Of a DNA stretch of 64,000 nt, positions 14,148 to 22,721 are shown piece by piece. Where the stretch lies: contig NZ_QAOG01000004.1 in NCBI RefSeq assembly GCF_003050705.1, positions 1 through 64,000 of the forward strand. Reading direction: 5' to 3'. The notes under the pieces were generated by a model, which was given only the letters and a program-made list of their open reading frames with translations, had not been told where the DNA came from and did not search any database. Numbering within the stretch: position 1 is the first letter of the stretch; every line of letters starts with the position of its first letter. This DNA is from Sphingomonas aurantiaca (GTDB lineage Bacteria; Pseudomonadota; Alphaproteobacteria; Sphingomonadales; Sphingomonadaceae). The position numbers were made by a program, and so were the translations under genes.

Positions 14148-15254
14148 ATGAAGACCCGCGCCGCCGTTGCGTTCGAGGCAAAAAAACCGCTCGAGATCGT
14201 CGAACTCGACCTCGAGGGACCGAAATCCGGCGAAGTTCTCGTCGAAATCATGGCGACGGGCATCTGCCACACCGACGCCTACACGCTCGACGGGCTTGAT
14301 TCGGAAGGGTTGTTTCCGAGCGTGCTGGGCCATGAAGGCGCTGGCATCGTCCGCGAAGTGGGCGCGGGCGTGACCAGCGTCGCGGTCGGCGATCACGTGA
14401 TCCCGCTCTACACGCCCGAATGCCGCCAGTGTAAGTCCTGCCTCAGCGGCAAGACCAACCTGTGCACCGCGATCCGCGCGACGCAAGGGAAAGGGCTGAT
14501 GCCCGACGGGACGACGCGGTTCAGCTACAAGGGGCAGCCGATCTTCCATTACATGGGTTGCTCGACCTTCTCGAACTTTACCGTGTTGCCCGAGATCGCG
14601 GTCGCCAAGATCCGTACCGACGCGCCGTTCGACACGAGCTGCTATATCGGGTGCGGCGTGACGACGGGGGTCGGCGCGGTCGTGCACACTGCGAAGGTCC
14701 AGCCGGGCGATACCGTCGTCGTGTTCGGGCTCGGCGGGATCGGGCTGAACGTGATCCAGGGCGCCAAGCTCGCGGGCGCCGGGATGATCGTCGGTGTCGA
14801 CATCAACCCCGACCGCGAGGAATGGGGCCGGCGCTTCGGCATGACGCATTTCGCCAACCCGAAGGAGGTGGGCGACATCGTGCCGCACATCGTCGCGCTG
14901 ACCGACGGCGGCGCGGACTTTACCTTCGATGCGACGGGCAACACGACTGTCATGCGGCAGGCGCTCGAGGCGTGCCACCGCGGCTGGGGCACGTCGATCG
15001 TGATCGGCGTGGCCGAGGCGGGCAAGGAAATCTCGACGCGGCCGTTCCAGCTCGTCACCGGGCGCAACTGGCGCGGCACCGCGTTCGGCGGCGCGCGCGG
15101 GCGGACCGATACGCCCAAGATCGTCGACTGGTACATGAACGGCATGATCGAGATCGACCCGATGATCACGCACCGCCTGACGCTCGACGAGATCAACAAG
15201 GGCTTCGACCTGATGCATGCCGGCGAGAGCATCCGCTCCGTCGTGATCTACTGA
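14148..15254 (+). CDS. frmA: S-(hydroxymethyl)glutathione dehydrogenase
   Basis: A 368-residue class III alcohol dehydrogenase, which oxidises S-hydroxymethylglutathione (formaldehyde plus glutathione) to S-formylglutathione with NAD+. Catalytic zinc ligands include C40 (ATGICHTD) and H62 (LGHEGAGIV). The structural zinc loop has C92, C95, C98 and C106. The nucleotide-binding motif [12 protein letters not shown] lies near residue 200. The ATG at 14148 follows CAAGGAG by 8 bases. It heads a three-gene run with a VOC protein and fghA, the next enzyme of the pathway, so it forms a glutathione-dependent formaldehyde detoxification operon. Confidence 0.95.
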   Translation: MKTRAAVAFEAKKPLEIVELDLEGPKSGEVLVEIMATGICHTDAYTLDGLDSEGLFPSVLGHEGAGIVREVGAGVTSVAVGDHVIPLYTPECRQCKSCLSGKTNLCTAIRATQGKGLMPDGTTRFSYKGQPIFHYMGCSTFSNFTVLPEIAVAKIRTDAPFDTSCYIGCGVTTGVGAVVHTAKVQPGDTVVVFGLGGIGLNVIQGAKLAGAGMIVGVDINPDREEWGRRFGMTHFANPKEVGDIVPHIVALTDGGADFTFDATGNTTVMRQALEACHRGWGTSIVIGVAEAGKEISTRPFQLVTGRNWRGTAFGGARGRTDTPKIVDWYMNGMIEIDPMITHRLTLDEINKGFDLMHAGESIRSVVIY

Positions 15255-15263
15255 GGAGCGGCC

Positions 15264-15647
15264 ATGTTCACGCATATCATGCTCGGAGCCGACGATATCG
15301 CGGCATCGAAGGCGTTCTACGACGCGGCGCTGGGCGCACTCGGCGTGCCGGCGGGTGTTACCGATGAATGGGGGCGGGTAATCTACGCGCATGCCGGGGG
15401 CCGCTTCCTGCTGACCAAGCCGATCGATGGCCAGCCGGCCAGCCACGGCAATGGCAGCACGATGGGGTTCGCTGCCGCCTCGACCGATGCGGCGGATGCG
15501 TGGCACGCCGCCGGCCTCGCGCATGGCGGCACCGCCTGCGAGGACCCGCCGGGCGTGCGCGAGGCGACCGGCGGGCGGAAGCTGTACCTGGCGTATTTGC
15601 GCGATCCGTCGGGCAACAAGATCTGCGCGCTGCACCGGGTCGCGTGA
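15264..15647 (+). CDS. VOC (glyoxalase/dioxygenase superfamily) protein
   Basis: A 127-residue VOC-fold protein with paired beta-alpha-beta-beta-beta units: MFTHIMLGADDIAASKAFYD at the start and GRKLYLAYLRDPSGNKICAL at the end. DPSGN before a final beta strand is typical of the family. The substrate cannot be deduced from sequence. Its position between frmA and fghA, with a TGATG overlap into fghA, ties it to formaldehyde or glutathione adduct chemistry. Confidence 0.85.
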   Translation: MFTHIMLGADDIAASKAFYDAALGALGVPAGVTDEWGRVIYAHAGGRFLLTKPIDGQPASHGNGSTMGFAAASTDAADAWHAAGLAHGGTACEDPPGVREATGGRKLYLAYLRDPSGNKICALHRVA

Positions 15648-16480
15648 TGGAGACCGTCTCCACCAGCAAGGCCTATGGCGGCATCCAGGGCGTGTACCGC
15701 CACGCCTCGACCGCGACCGGCACCGACATGATGTTTGCCGTGTACGTCCCGCCGCATGCCGAGGGTGCGCGGCTGCCGGTGCTGTGGTTCCTGTCGGGGC
15801 TGACGTGCACGCATGCCAACGTCATGGACAAGGGCGAGTATCGCCGCGCCTGCGCCGAGCTCGGCGTGATCCTGGTTGCGCCCGATACCTCGCCGCGCGG
15901 CGACGACGTGCCCGACGACGAGGCGTATGACTTCGGCAAGGGGGCTGGCTTCTATGTCGATGCGACGCAGGCGCCCTGGGCGGCCAATTTTCGGATGCGG
16001 TCCTATGTCGAGGACGAGCTGCCCGCGCTGATCGCGGCGCAGTTTCCGATGGCGGATATGGGCCGTCAGGGGATCACGGGGCATTCGATGGGCGGCCACG
16101 GCGCGCTGACGATCGCGTTGCGCAATCCGGATCGGTTCAGGAGCGTCTCGGCGTTCGCGCCGATCGTGGCGCCGTTGCAGTGCACCTGGGGTGAGAAGGC
16201 GCTTGGTGGGTATCTTGGCCCCGATCGGATGGCGTGGCGGTCCTACGACGCGTGCGCGTTGATCGCGGATGGCGCGCGGGTGGCGGAGATCCTGGTCGAC
16301 CAGGGTGACGCGGATGGCTTCCTCGTCGAGCAGCTCAGGCCGGAATTGCTGGCGGAGGCGTGCGAGGCGGCGGGGATCGAGCTGACGCTTCGGATGCAGC
16401 CGGGCTATGATCACAGCTATAATTTCATCTCGACGTTCATGGGCGATCATGTCGCCTGGCATGCCGAGCGGTTGGTGTAG
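15647..16480 (+). CDS. fghA: S-formylglutathione hydrolase
   Basis: A 277-residue esterase D-type alpha/beta hydrolase, which hydrolyses S-formylglutathione to formate and glutathione, the second step after frmA. The nucleophile Ser147 sits in GHSMGGHGAL, a likely Asp is in DQGDADGF and the His is in PGYDHSYNF. LWFLSGLTCTHANVM is the conserved oxyanion region. The ATG overlaps the stop of the VOC gene, so translation is coupled; there is no separate Shine-Dalgarno site. Length is normal for the family. Confidence 0.95.
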   Translation: METVSTSKAYGGIQGVYRHASTATGTDMMFAVYVPPHAEGARLPVLWFLSGLTCTHANVMDKGEYRRACAELGVILVAPDTSPRGDDVPDDEAYDFGKGAGFYVDATQAPWAANFRMRSYVEDELPALIAAQFPMADMGRQGITGHSMGGHGALTIALRNPDRFRSVSAFAPIVAPLQCTWGEKALGGYLGPDRMAWRSYDACALIADGARVAEILVDQGDADGFLVEQLRPELLAEACEAAGIELTLRMQPGYDHSYNFISTFMGDHVAWHAERLV

Positions 16481-16537
16481 CGTCGGGTCGGGCAGAATGG
16501 CTTGAGGTAGCCGTCGGACGTTTTCGCGGCCCCACTC

Positions 16538-16620
16538 CGTCATCCTGACGAACGTCAGGATCCAGAGCCAAGCAGCGCAGCATGTGTAACCCTGGATCCT
16601 GACTTTCGTCAGGATGACGA
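16538..16620. repeat. GTCATCCTGACG palindrome pair
   Basis: CGTCATCCTGACGAACGTCAGGATCC at one end is matched by GGATCCTGACTTTCGTCAGGATGACG at the other, with about 35 bases between. Other members lie at 16791-16820, 50480-50560, 50723-50803 and 58257-58340. Confidence 0.85.
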
Positions 16621-16635
16621 AGGCGGCGGCGCGTA

Positions 16636-16757
16636 AATCCTTCCCCGCCAGGGGGAGGTGGCTGGCTCTTGCCGGACGGAGGGGGAGGGTAGGAAGACCC
16701 CCGTTGCGTGTCCTCCCCCTCCGTCGCTTCGCGCCACCTCCGCCTGGCGGGGAGGAT
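16636..16757. repeat. CCCCGCCAGGGGGAGG palindrome pair
   Basis: A roughly 120-bp element with outer arms CCTTCCCCGCCAGGGGGAGG and CCACCTCCGCCTGGCGGGGAGG and inner GGAGGGGGAGG/CCTCCCCCTCC. It belongs to the six-member family at 16834, 31217, 38325, 40207 and 63601. Confidence 0.85.
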
Positions 16758-16790
16758 CGTCAGCGGTTTGAACGGTTGCGCCCGCCTGCT

Positions 16791-16820
16791 CCGTCATCCT
16801 GACGAACGTCAGGATGACGG
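16791..16820. repeat. Single-palindrome form of the GTCATCCTGACG element
   Basis: CCGTCATCCTGACG-AA-CGTCAGGATGACGG is a perfect 30-bp palindrome formed by the two outer arms with the centre missing, as expected if the paired element lost its middle by recombination or slippage. Confidence 0.75.
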
Positions 16821-16833
16821 GCGGGGGGGCGTA

Positions 16834-16956
16834 AATCCTTCCCCGACAGGGGGAGGTGGCTGGCTCTTGCCGGACGGAGGGGGAGGGTAGGAAGACTCCC
16901 GTTGCTTGTCCTCCCCCTCTGTCGCTTCGCGCCACCTCCCCTGGCGGGGGAGGATT
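16834..16956. repeat. CCCCGCCAGGGGGAGG palindrome pair
   Basis: Second copy of this family within 200 bases, same orientation and nearly the same inner sequence as 16636-16757 (TGGCTCTTGCCGGACGG and TCGCTTCGCGCCACC shared), so a recent duplication is likely. Confidence 0.85.
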
Positions 16957-16986
16957 GTTAGAGCCGCAGCCGGCGGGCTTGCCCGG

Positions 16987-19947
16987 TCAGAACTTGAACC
17001 CCGCCGCTACGCCATACCGCCGTGGTTCGATCGTGAAGATGTTGGTGAACAGGCCCGCCGACTGGTCCGTGACATATTGCCCGGTGGTCGCGTTGTTGTT
17101 CGCGAGGTTCTGCACGAAGCCGCGGACGTAGAACCGGTCTTCGCGCGCGTTGAGCTGGATCTGCATGTTGACCACCGCATAGCCCGGGATGCGATCGACC
17201 GCGGTATTGAAGATGCTCGCCGCGAACCCGCCCGTATAGTTGAGGTCCGCGCGCGGGACGATGTTCATGCCGTTGGCGAAGTCGATCGTGTACTGCGCGC
17301 CGACCGACCATTTATAGGTGGGCGCCTGCGGCAGGCGGTTGCCGCGGATGTTGGTCGTCACGCCGTCGAGCACCGATACGCCGCTCGCCGCCGCATTGGC
17401 CTGCAACACGCTGCAGATGCCGAACGCACCGGTCGCCGCGACCGTCGGGATCGCGGTGGGTGCGCGCAGGCCCACCCGCGCATTGACCGCCGCGACATAG
17501 CCGTTCGCCAGCGCGGCATTGCCCGCCACGTTGGGGACGACGACGCAGTTCGATGCGTTGGTGATGTCCTTGATGATCACCGCGTCCGCACGGCCCCCCG
17601 ACACGTCGCGCGGGTTGACGAGGAACTTGTCGCTCGACACCTTTGAATGCAGGTAGCTCGCATTCATGTTGACGACGAATGCCGGGATCGGGCTCATGAT
17701 CGCCTCGGCCTCGACGCCGTAGATATCGGCGTTGACGTTGTCGTTGACCGAGGTGCGTGCGACGATCCGGCTCAGCTGGAGGTTCTTATACTGGTAATAG
17801 AAGCCGGTGAGATTGAGCCTGAGCTGGCCGCCGCCAAAGGTATTCTTCGAGCCGATCTCGTACGCGTTGACCTGTTCCGGATCGAACGTGCTGCTGACGT
17901 TGAACAGCGGCAGCAGCGGCGGGTTGATCCCGCCCGATTTATACCCGCGCGAATAGGAGGCGTAGAGCAGGTTGTTCTCGGTGATCCGGTAGTCGAGCAC
18001 CGCGCGACCGGTCAGCCGCGAGAAGCTGACCTGCGCATTGGCGAATTCCTGCCGGCCGGGCAGGTTGGGGTCGAAATCGACCGTGCCGTAGTTCAGACCC
18101 TGTTCGATGCCCGTCGCGCCGATCGGCGTCAGCACGTTGAGCGCGAGGTTGCGCGCCTGGTCGGTCTTCTTGTCGTGATTGTAGCGCAGACCGACAGTCA
18201 GCTTGAGCGCGTCGGTGAACTTGAAATAGGTCTCGCCGAAGATCCCGTACGACTTCAGGCGGAACTCGGTATCGCTGTTGCGATAGAACGGCGTCGACAG
18301 GAAATAGCCGTTGCCTGCGGGCAGCCCGAGCCCCGCCGCGTTCGCCGAGCCGAGGATGCCCGAGGCGTAATCGAGCCCGAAGGCGTTGACGAAATAATCG
18401 GTGTTGGTCGATTTGCTGTCGACATAGATGCCGCCCAGCAGGAAGTTGAACATCCCGTCGAAGCTGCTGTCGAGATGCGCTTCGGCCGAATATTGGCGGT
18501 TCACCTGACGCGAGCGATCGAAGTCGAGGCTCTGTGCGTAACAGCCGATCGAGTTGCCGCCATAGACGCCGACATTATTGGGGTCCGCCGCCGACTGGCA
18601 GACGCCGCCCGCGGGGCCGTTGGGGATCAGCGTCTGCCGCACGCCGTTGAGGAACGCGAATGGCGAGCCGGTGCGGGCGAGCGCGTTCAGCGTGGCAAGC
18701 CCGGCATTGTTGGTGAGCGAATTCTCGACTGCAAGGTTGTAGTCGGTGCCGCTGTCGACGACGTTGCGCGTGTAGCCGCCGGTGAAGTTCAGGCTGAGCG
18801 GGCCGAAATCATGGAAGATCTTGGCGGTATATTGCTCTTCCTCGGCGAAATAGGTCGGGCTGTAGTCGAGCGACACGGTGCGGACGTCGGCCGGGTTGAC
18901 GACACCGGCATAGGTATCCTGGCCGTAGAGGCTCTGCAGGCCGAAGCGCGCGAGCGCGGGGTTGTTGACCGCGAAGAACTCGCTCGAGCTGAGCACCGCG
19001 GCGAGCGTCGAGTTGCCGTTGGCGGTCTCGTTGGCGAGCCGGTCGGGCAGGCAGCCCAGGATCCCGGTCGGGTCGCGGTGGCACAGCTGCTTCTGCAACC
19101 GCGAGCGATCGTCCTTCTCGCGGAAATACGACCCGATCAGGTCGATCCGGGTTGCGCTGGTCGGCTCCCAGGACAGCGTACCGCGGACCGAATAGAGATC
19201 GCGGCCATCGATGTCGCGGCCGTCATACAGGTTCTTGGTATAGCCGTTGCGGTTGAGATAGGTGCCCGCGACGCGGATGCCGAGCGTGTCGGTGAAGGGC
19301 AGGTTGAACATCGCCTTCACGCGCTTCGAATCGTAATTGCCATATTCGAACTCGGCCGCCGAATGGATCGCGGAGAGATCGGGCTTGGCGGAGATGAAGT
19401 TGACCACGCCCGAGGTCGCGTTGCGACCGAAGAGCGTGCCCTGCGGCCCGCGAAGGACCTCGATCCGTTCGAGATCGAAGAACTCGCTTTCGAACAGGCG
19501 GGTCGTCACCAGCGGCATGTCGTTGACGTGGATCGCGGTCGCGGTGTCGCAGGTCGCGCCGGTGCACAGGTCGCCGATCCCGCGGATCGTGAAGCTCGAC
19601 GTGGTGAAGTTGGTCTTGGTGAAGGTGATGTTGGGCAGCGTCTGCTGGAGCGCGCTCGGGTTGACGATCTGCTGCTTGGCGATGTTGTCCGCGGTAAAGG
19701 CACTCACAGCAATCGGAACGTCTTGCAGACGCTGCGATTGGCGTTGCGCGGTAATCACGATATCCTGCGAGGCGTAGGCGCTGGATGGGGTGTCGGCCGG
19801 GGCGGTCTGCGTGGAGGGCGCCTCCTGACCGGGGCCGTTGGTGGGCGCGGTGTTTTCAGCGGACGTGGTGGTCGCGGTCTGCGCCATTGCCGGCGCAATC
19901 GACAGGAGTATCATCGCCGATGCGGCGAGCAATTCGAACTTTGCCAT
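16987..19947 (-). CDS. TonB-dependent outer-membrane receptor
   Basis: A 986-residue outer-membrane transporter. A signal peptide (MAKFELLAASAMILLSIAPA, cleaved near AMAQ) precedes a Pro/Thr-rich linker. The plug domain starts at about residue 60 (DIVITAQRQSQRLQDVPIAV, TNFTTSSFTIRGIG), and a long beta-barrel ends in YGVAAGFKF with the C-terminal Phe needed for outer-membrane insertion. Ligand specificity (siderophore, glycan or other) cannot be read from the sequence, and no transport or catabolic genes adjoin it. The ATG at 19947 follows GGGGAGAGG; an earlier ATG at 20040 would bury the signal peptide. It is divergent from folE. Confidence 0.92.
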   Translation of the reverse strand: MAKFELLAASAMILLSIAPAMAQTATTTSAENTAPTNGPGQEAPSTQTAPADTPSSAYASQDIVITAQRQSQRLQDVPIAVSAFTADNIAKQQIVNPSALQQTLPNITFTKTNFTTSSFTIRGIGDLCTGATCDTATAIHVNDMPLVTTRLFESEFFDLERIEVLRGPQGTLFGRNATSGVVNFISAKPDLSAIHSAAEFEYGNYDSKRVKAMFNLPFTDTLGIRVAGTYLNRNGYTKNLYDGRDIDGRDLYSVRGTLSWEPTSATRIDLIGSYFREKDDRSRLQKQLCHRDPTGILGCLPDRLANETANGNSTLAAVLSSSEFFAVNNPALARFGLQSLYGQDTYAGVVNPADVRTVSLDYSPTYFAEEEQYTAKIFHDFGPLSLNFTGGYTRNVVDSGTDYNLAVENSLTNNAGLATLNALARTGSPFAFLNGVRQTLIPNGPAGGVCQSAADPNNVGVYGGNSIGCYAQSLDFDRSRQVNRQYSAEAHLDSSFDGMFNFLLGGIYVDSKSTNTDYFVNAFGLDYASGILGSANAAGLGLPAGNGYFLSTPFYRNSDTEFRLKSYGIFGETYFKFTDALKLTVGLRYNHDKKTDQARNLALNVLTPIGATGIEQGLNYGTVDFDPNLPGRQEFANAQVSFSRLTGRAVLDYRITENNLLYASYSRGYKSGGINPPLLPLFNVSSTFDPEQVNAYEIGSKNTFGGGQLRLNLTGFYYQYKNLQLSRIVARTSVNDNVNADIYGVEAEAIMSPIPAFVVNMNASYLHSKVSSDKFLVNPRDVSGGRADAVIIKDITNASNCVVVPNVAGNAALANGYVAAVNARVGLRAPTAIPTVAATGAFGICSVLQANAAASGVSVLDGVTTNIRGNRLPQAPTYKWSVGAQYTIDFANGMNIVPRADLNYTGGFAASIFNTAVDRIPGYAVVNMQIQLNAREDRFYVRGFVQNLANNNATTGQYVTDQSAGLFTNIFTIEPRRYGVAAGFKF

Positions 19948-20150
19948 GGCAGTCCTCTCCCCGATCGTGCCGGTCTTTGCCGATTCACGATTTAGTTTTT
20001 CAGGTATGGCGAAGTAACGACTAAAAAAATCAACCGTCAACGCTTTTTGAGGCCTGTTTTACGGGTATTTACGCGGCGTTGCTCAAATGAAACAGTTGCA
20101 AAAGAGGACCCATGTTCCGATGTTTGGGTATGTAGATAAAGGGTGTTGCG

Positions 20151-20789
20151 ATGCGGGATGAAACGGGCGGGGCAGAGGACTGGTCCGCGGTCGCCAACCA
20201 AGTGGGTCCCGATGGCAAGCCGATTGTGCCCGAAGACGTAGCGTCGGCGATCCGCACGCTCATCCGCTGGGCGGGGGACGATCCGACCCGTGAGGGGCTG
20301 CTCGATACGCCGCGGCGTGTTGCACGTGCGTGGAAGGAATATTGCGCGGGCTATGGCGACGATCCCGCCAGGCATCTCGAACGCGTGTTCGAGGAAGTCG
20401 GCGGTTATGACGAGATCGTGCTGCTCAAGGACATTCCGTTCCAGTCACATTGCGAGCATCACATGGCGCCGATCATCGGCAAGGCGCACATCGCGTACCT
20501 GCCCAAGAACCATGTCGTCGGCATCTCGAAGCTCGCGCGCGTGCTGCACGGCTTTGCGCGGCGGTTGCAGGTCCAGGAGCGGCTGACCGCGGAGGTCGCG
20601 GATTGCATCTGGGACAATCTCAAGCCGCAGGGCGTCGCGGTGGTGATCGAGGCGACTCATGCCTGCATGGCCGCGCGCGGGGTGCGGACTCCGGGGGTGA
20701 CGATGGTCACGAGCCGGATGATGGGCGTGTTCCGCGACGATGAGCGCAGCCGCAAGGAAGTGCTGTCGCTGATGGGCGCGCGCGCATGA
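20151..20789 (+). CDS. folE: GTP cyclohydrolase I
   Basis: A 212-residue enzyme that converts GTP to 7,8-dihydroneopterin triphosphate, the first step of tetrahydrofolate and pterin synthesis. Zinc ligands Cys101 and His104 (QSHCEHHM) and Cys172 (ATHACMAARG) are present, as is LPKNHVVGISKLARVLHGFA. Family length is normal. The gene starts a tight folE-SDR-folB cluster: its TGA overlaps the ATG of the reductase gene by 4 bases, so the three pterin genes are translated together. Confidence 0.96.
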   Translation: MRDETGGAEDWSAVANQVGPDGKPIVPEDVASAIRTLIRWAGDDPTREGLLDTPRRVARAWKEYCAGYGDDPARHLERVFEEVGGYDEIVLLKDIPFQSHCEHHMAPIIGKAHIAYLPKNHVVGISKLARVLHGFARRLQVQERLTAEVADCIWDNLKPQGVAVVIEATHACMAARGVRTPGVTMVTSRMMGVFRDDERSRKEVLSLMGARA

Positions 20790-21547
20790 GCCGAACCGTC
20801 CTGGTGACGGGCGGGGCGAAGCGGCTGGGCGCGGCGATCGCCCGTCGGCTGGCGGCGGACGGGCATGCGGTGGTCGTGCATCAGGGGCATTCGCCTGGCG
20901 AGGCCGCTGCGCTGGTCGACGAGATCGTCGCGACGGGCGGACGCGCGGCGGCGGTCGAGGGGGATCTGGGCGATCTCGGTGCGATCGGCGACCTGTTCGC
21001 GGCGGCGCGGGCTGCGATCGGGGGGGCGATCGACGGGCTGGTGAACTGCGCGTCGAAGTTCGAGTTCGACCGGCCGCCGGCGGTCGATCCGGCGCTGTTT
21101 GCGGAGCTGGCCGCGATCAACTGCGGGGCGCCGGTGCTGCTGGCCTCGGCGCTGGCGTCGCAGGAGGACGTGCGCGATGGCGCGATCGTCAATCTGCTCG
21201 ACCAGAAGGTGGCGAATCTCAATCCCGACTTCTTCTCCTATAGCTGCGGCAAGATCGCGCTGGAGGGGGCGACGGTGATGCTGGCGCAGGCGCTGGGGCC
21301 GCGGATCAGCGTCAATGCGGTGGCACCGGGGCTGACGCTGCCAAGCGGCGACCAGACCGATGCCGAGTTTGCGGCGGTGGCGAGCGACAATCTGCTGAAG
21401 CGGCCGGTCGGTGCGCAAGCGGTGGCGGACGCGGTCGCGTGGCTGCTTGGCGCACAGGGCGTGACCGGGCAAATGGTGTTCGTCGATTGCGGGCAGCGGT
21501 TTCTGGCGCGTGATGGCGACGTGATGTTTGAGGGGCGGCATGGCTGA
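20786..21547 (+). CDS. SDR-family pteridine reductase (FolM-like)
   Basis: A 253-residue short-chain dehydrogenase. The cofactor motif TGGAKRLGAAIARRL starts at residue 9 and the active-site pattern YSCGK (Tyr-x-x-x-Lys) lies near 155. LDQKVANLNPDFFSYS before it is characteristic of FolM/pteridine reductases, which reduce dihydromonapterin or dihydrofolate with NADPH. Its place between folE and folB supports a pterin substrate. It overlaps folE by 4 bases and folB by 8. The precise substrate needs biochemical evidence. Confidence 0.85.
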   Translation: MSRTVLVTGGAKRLGAAIARRLAADGHAVVVHQGHSPGEAAALVDEIVATGGRAAAVEGDLGDLGAIGDLFAAARAAIGGAIDGLVNCASKFEFDRPPAVDPALFAELAAINCGAPVLLASALASQEDVRDGAIVNLLDQKVANLNPDFFSYSCGKIALEGATVMLAQALGPRISVNAVAPGLTLPSGDQTDAEFAAVASDNLLKRPVGAQAVADAVAWLLGAQGVTGQMVFVDCGQRFLARDGDVMFEGRHG

Positions 21548-21896
21548 GTTCACGACGATCCTCGACGGGCTCGAGGTGATGATGCGGCTGGGGATTCATC
21601 CGCACGAGGTGGCGCCGCAGCGCGTGGTCGTCTCGGTCGAGATGACAGTCGTGTATCCGGGGCGGCTCGGCGAGGATGCGATCGGCGAGGTGCTCGATTA
21701 CGACTTCGTCCGCGAGGGGATCCTTGCGATGGCGGCGGAGCGACCGTTCGCGTTGCAGGAGACATTGTGCGAGGCGATCGCGGCGCTGTGCCTTGGTGAC
21801 TCACGGGTGCGGCGGGTTGAGGTCGAGACGATGAAGACCGATATCTACCCAGACGCCGCGATCGGGTGCCGTATCGTGCGGGAACGCGCGATCTAG
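21540..21896 (+). CDS. folB: Dihydroneopterin aldolase
   Basis: A 118-residue enzyme that cleaves dihydroneopterin to 6-hydroxymethyl-dihydropterin and glycolaldehyde in folate synthesis. GIHPHEVAPQRVVVSVEM carries the conserved Glu of the family, VLDYDFVREGILAMAAERPF is the central region, and VETMKTDIYPDA carries the conserved Lys. The length fits. The start lies inside the end of the reductase gene (8-base overlap), so it is the last gene of the folE operon. Confidence 0.92.
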   Translation: MAEFTTILDGLEVMMRLGIHPHEVAPQRVVVSVEMTVVYPGRLGEDAIGEVLDYDFVREGILAMAAERPFALQETLCEAIAALCLGDSRVRRVEVETMKTDIYPDAAIGCRIVRERAI

Positions 21897-21998
21897 TCGA
21901 AGCGATAGTCCCACGATCGGGCGCATTTGGTTACCGAGAGCGGCGCCGATCCTGAAGCCGGTTCGTTCCCTCCCCATACCCCCCTTATCCGGAGACTT

Positions 21999-22679
21999 AT
22001 GGTGAACATTCTCGTCGTTCTCACCTCGCATGCCGATCTCGGCGATACCGGCCGCAAGACCGGCTTCTGGCTCGAGGAGCTTGCCGCACCCTATTACGTG
22101 TTCAAGGATGCCGGCGTATCAATCACGCTCGCCTCGCCGGCGGGTGGCCAGCCGCCGCTCGATCCGAGCAGCGCGAAGCCCGACGCGCAGACCGATGCGA
22201 CGCGTCGGTTCGAGGCGGATGCCGAGGCCAGCGCGGCGCTCGCCGACACGCGGAAACTGTCCGAGATGAAGATCGCCGACTTCGACGCGGTGTTCTATCC
22301 GGGTGGACACGGCCCGCTCTGGGATCTCGCCAACGATAAGGCATCGATCGCGCTGATCGAGACGACCATCGCCGCGGGCAAGCCCGTCGCGCTGGTCTGT
22401 CATGCGCCCGGCGTGCTCCGCGACGTGAAGGTGGCCGATGGGTCGCCGCTCGTCAAGGGGAAGACGGTCACCGGCTTCACCAATACCGAAGAGGCGGCCG
22501 TTGGGCTCAGCGATATCGTGCCGTTCCTCGTCGAGGATATGCTCACGCAGCAGGGTGGCCGCTATTCGAAGACCGCGGACTGGGGCGTGCATGTCGTCGA
22601 GGACGGCTTGTTGATCACCGGGCAGAACCCCGCCTCGTCAGAAGACGCGGCAAAGATGCTGCTGGCGAAGCTCGCCTGA
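21999..22679 (+). CDS. Type 1 glutamine amidotransferase-like (DJ-1/PfpI, Hsp31-like) protein
   Basis: A 226-residue DJ-1/PfpI superfamily protein. The nucleophile Cys is in ALVCHAPGVL, the accompanying acidic residue in TGFWLEELAAPYYVF, and the loop in AVFYPGGHGPLWDLA. This arrangement matches Hsp31-like deglycase/chaperones and class I amidotransferase-like stress proteins. Physiological activity is debated for the family. GGAG lies 6 bases before the ATG at 21999. It is monocistronic, followed by a strong terminator and converging on leuA. Confidence 0.88.
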   Translation: MVNILVVLTSHADLGDTGRKTGFWLEELAAPYYVFKDAGVSITLASPAGGQPPLDPSSAKPDAQTDATRRFEADAEASAALADTRKLSEMKIADFDAVFYPGGHGPLWDLANDKASIALIETTIAAGKPVALVCHAPGVLRDVKVADGSPLVKGKTVTGFTNTEEAAVGLSDIVPFLVEDMLTQQGGRYSKTADWGVHVVEDGLLITGQNPASSEDAAKMLLAKLA

Positions 22680-22685
22680 GGGAAC

Positions 22686-22716
22686 GGCCACCGGCTTGAC
22701 CGGTGGCCGCCCTTTT
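22686..22716 (+). terminator. Rho-independent terminator
   Basis: GGCCACCGG-CTTGA-CCGGTGGCC is a perfect 9-bp stem with a 5-base loop followed by GCCCTTTT. It ends the DJ-1-like gene transcript and, read from the other side, could limit leuA read-through. Confidence 0.85.
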
Positions 22717-22721
22717 CGGTG

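Larger units (their letters stand above)
16481..16986. other. Intergenic stretch made of palindromic repeats
   Basis: The 506 bases between fghA and the converging TonB-dependent receptor gene hold four repeat units back to back (16538-16620, 16636-16757, 16791-16820, 16834-16956) and no gene. As both neighbours end here, the hairpins may also terminate transcription. Confidence 0.8.

Noticed and set aside
16538..16956. CRISPR array
   Set aside because: Repeats are palindromic pairs of two alternating types with unequal spacing and no cas genes.
17647..19995. 782-codon open frame on the plus strand
   Set aside because: It is the reverse strand of the TonB-dependent receptor; long antisense frames are expected in high-GC genes, and it has no domain or ribosome-binding site.
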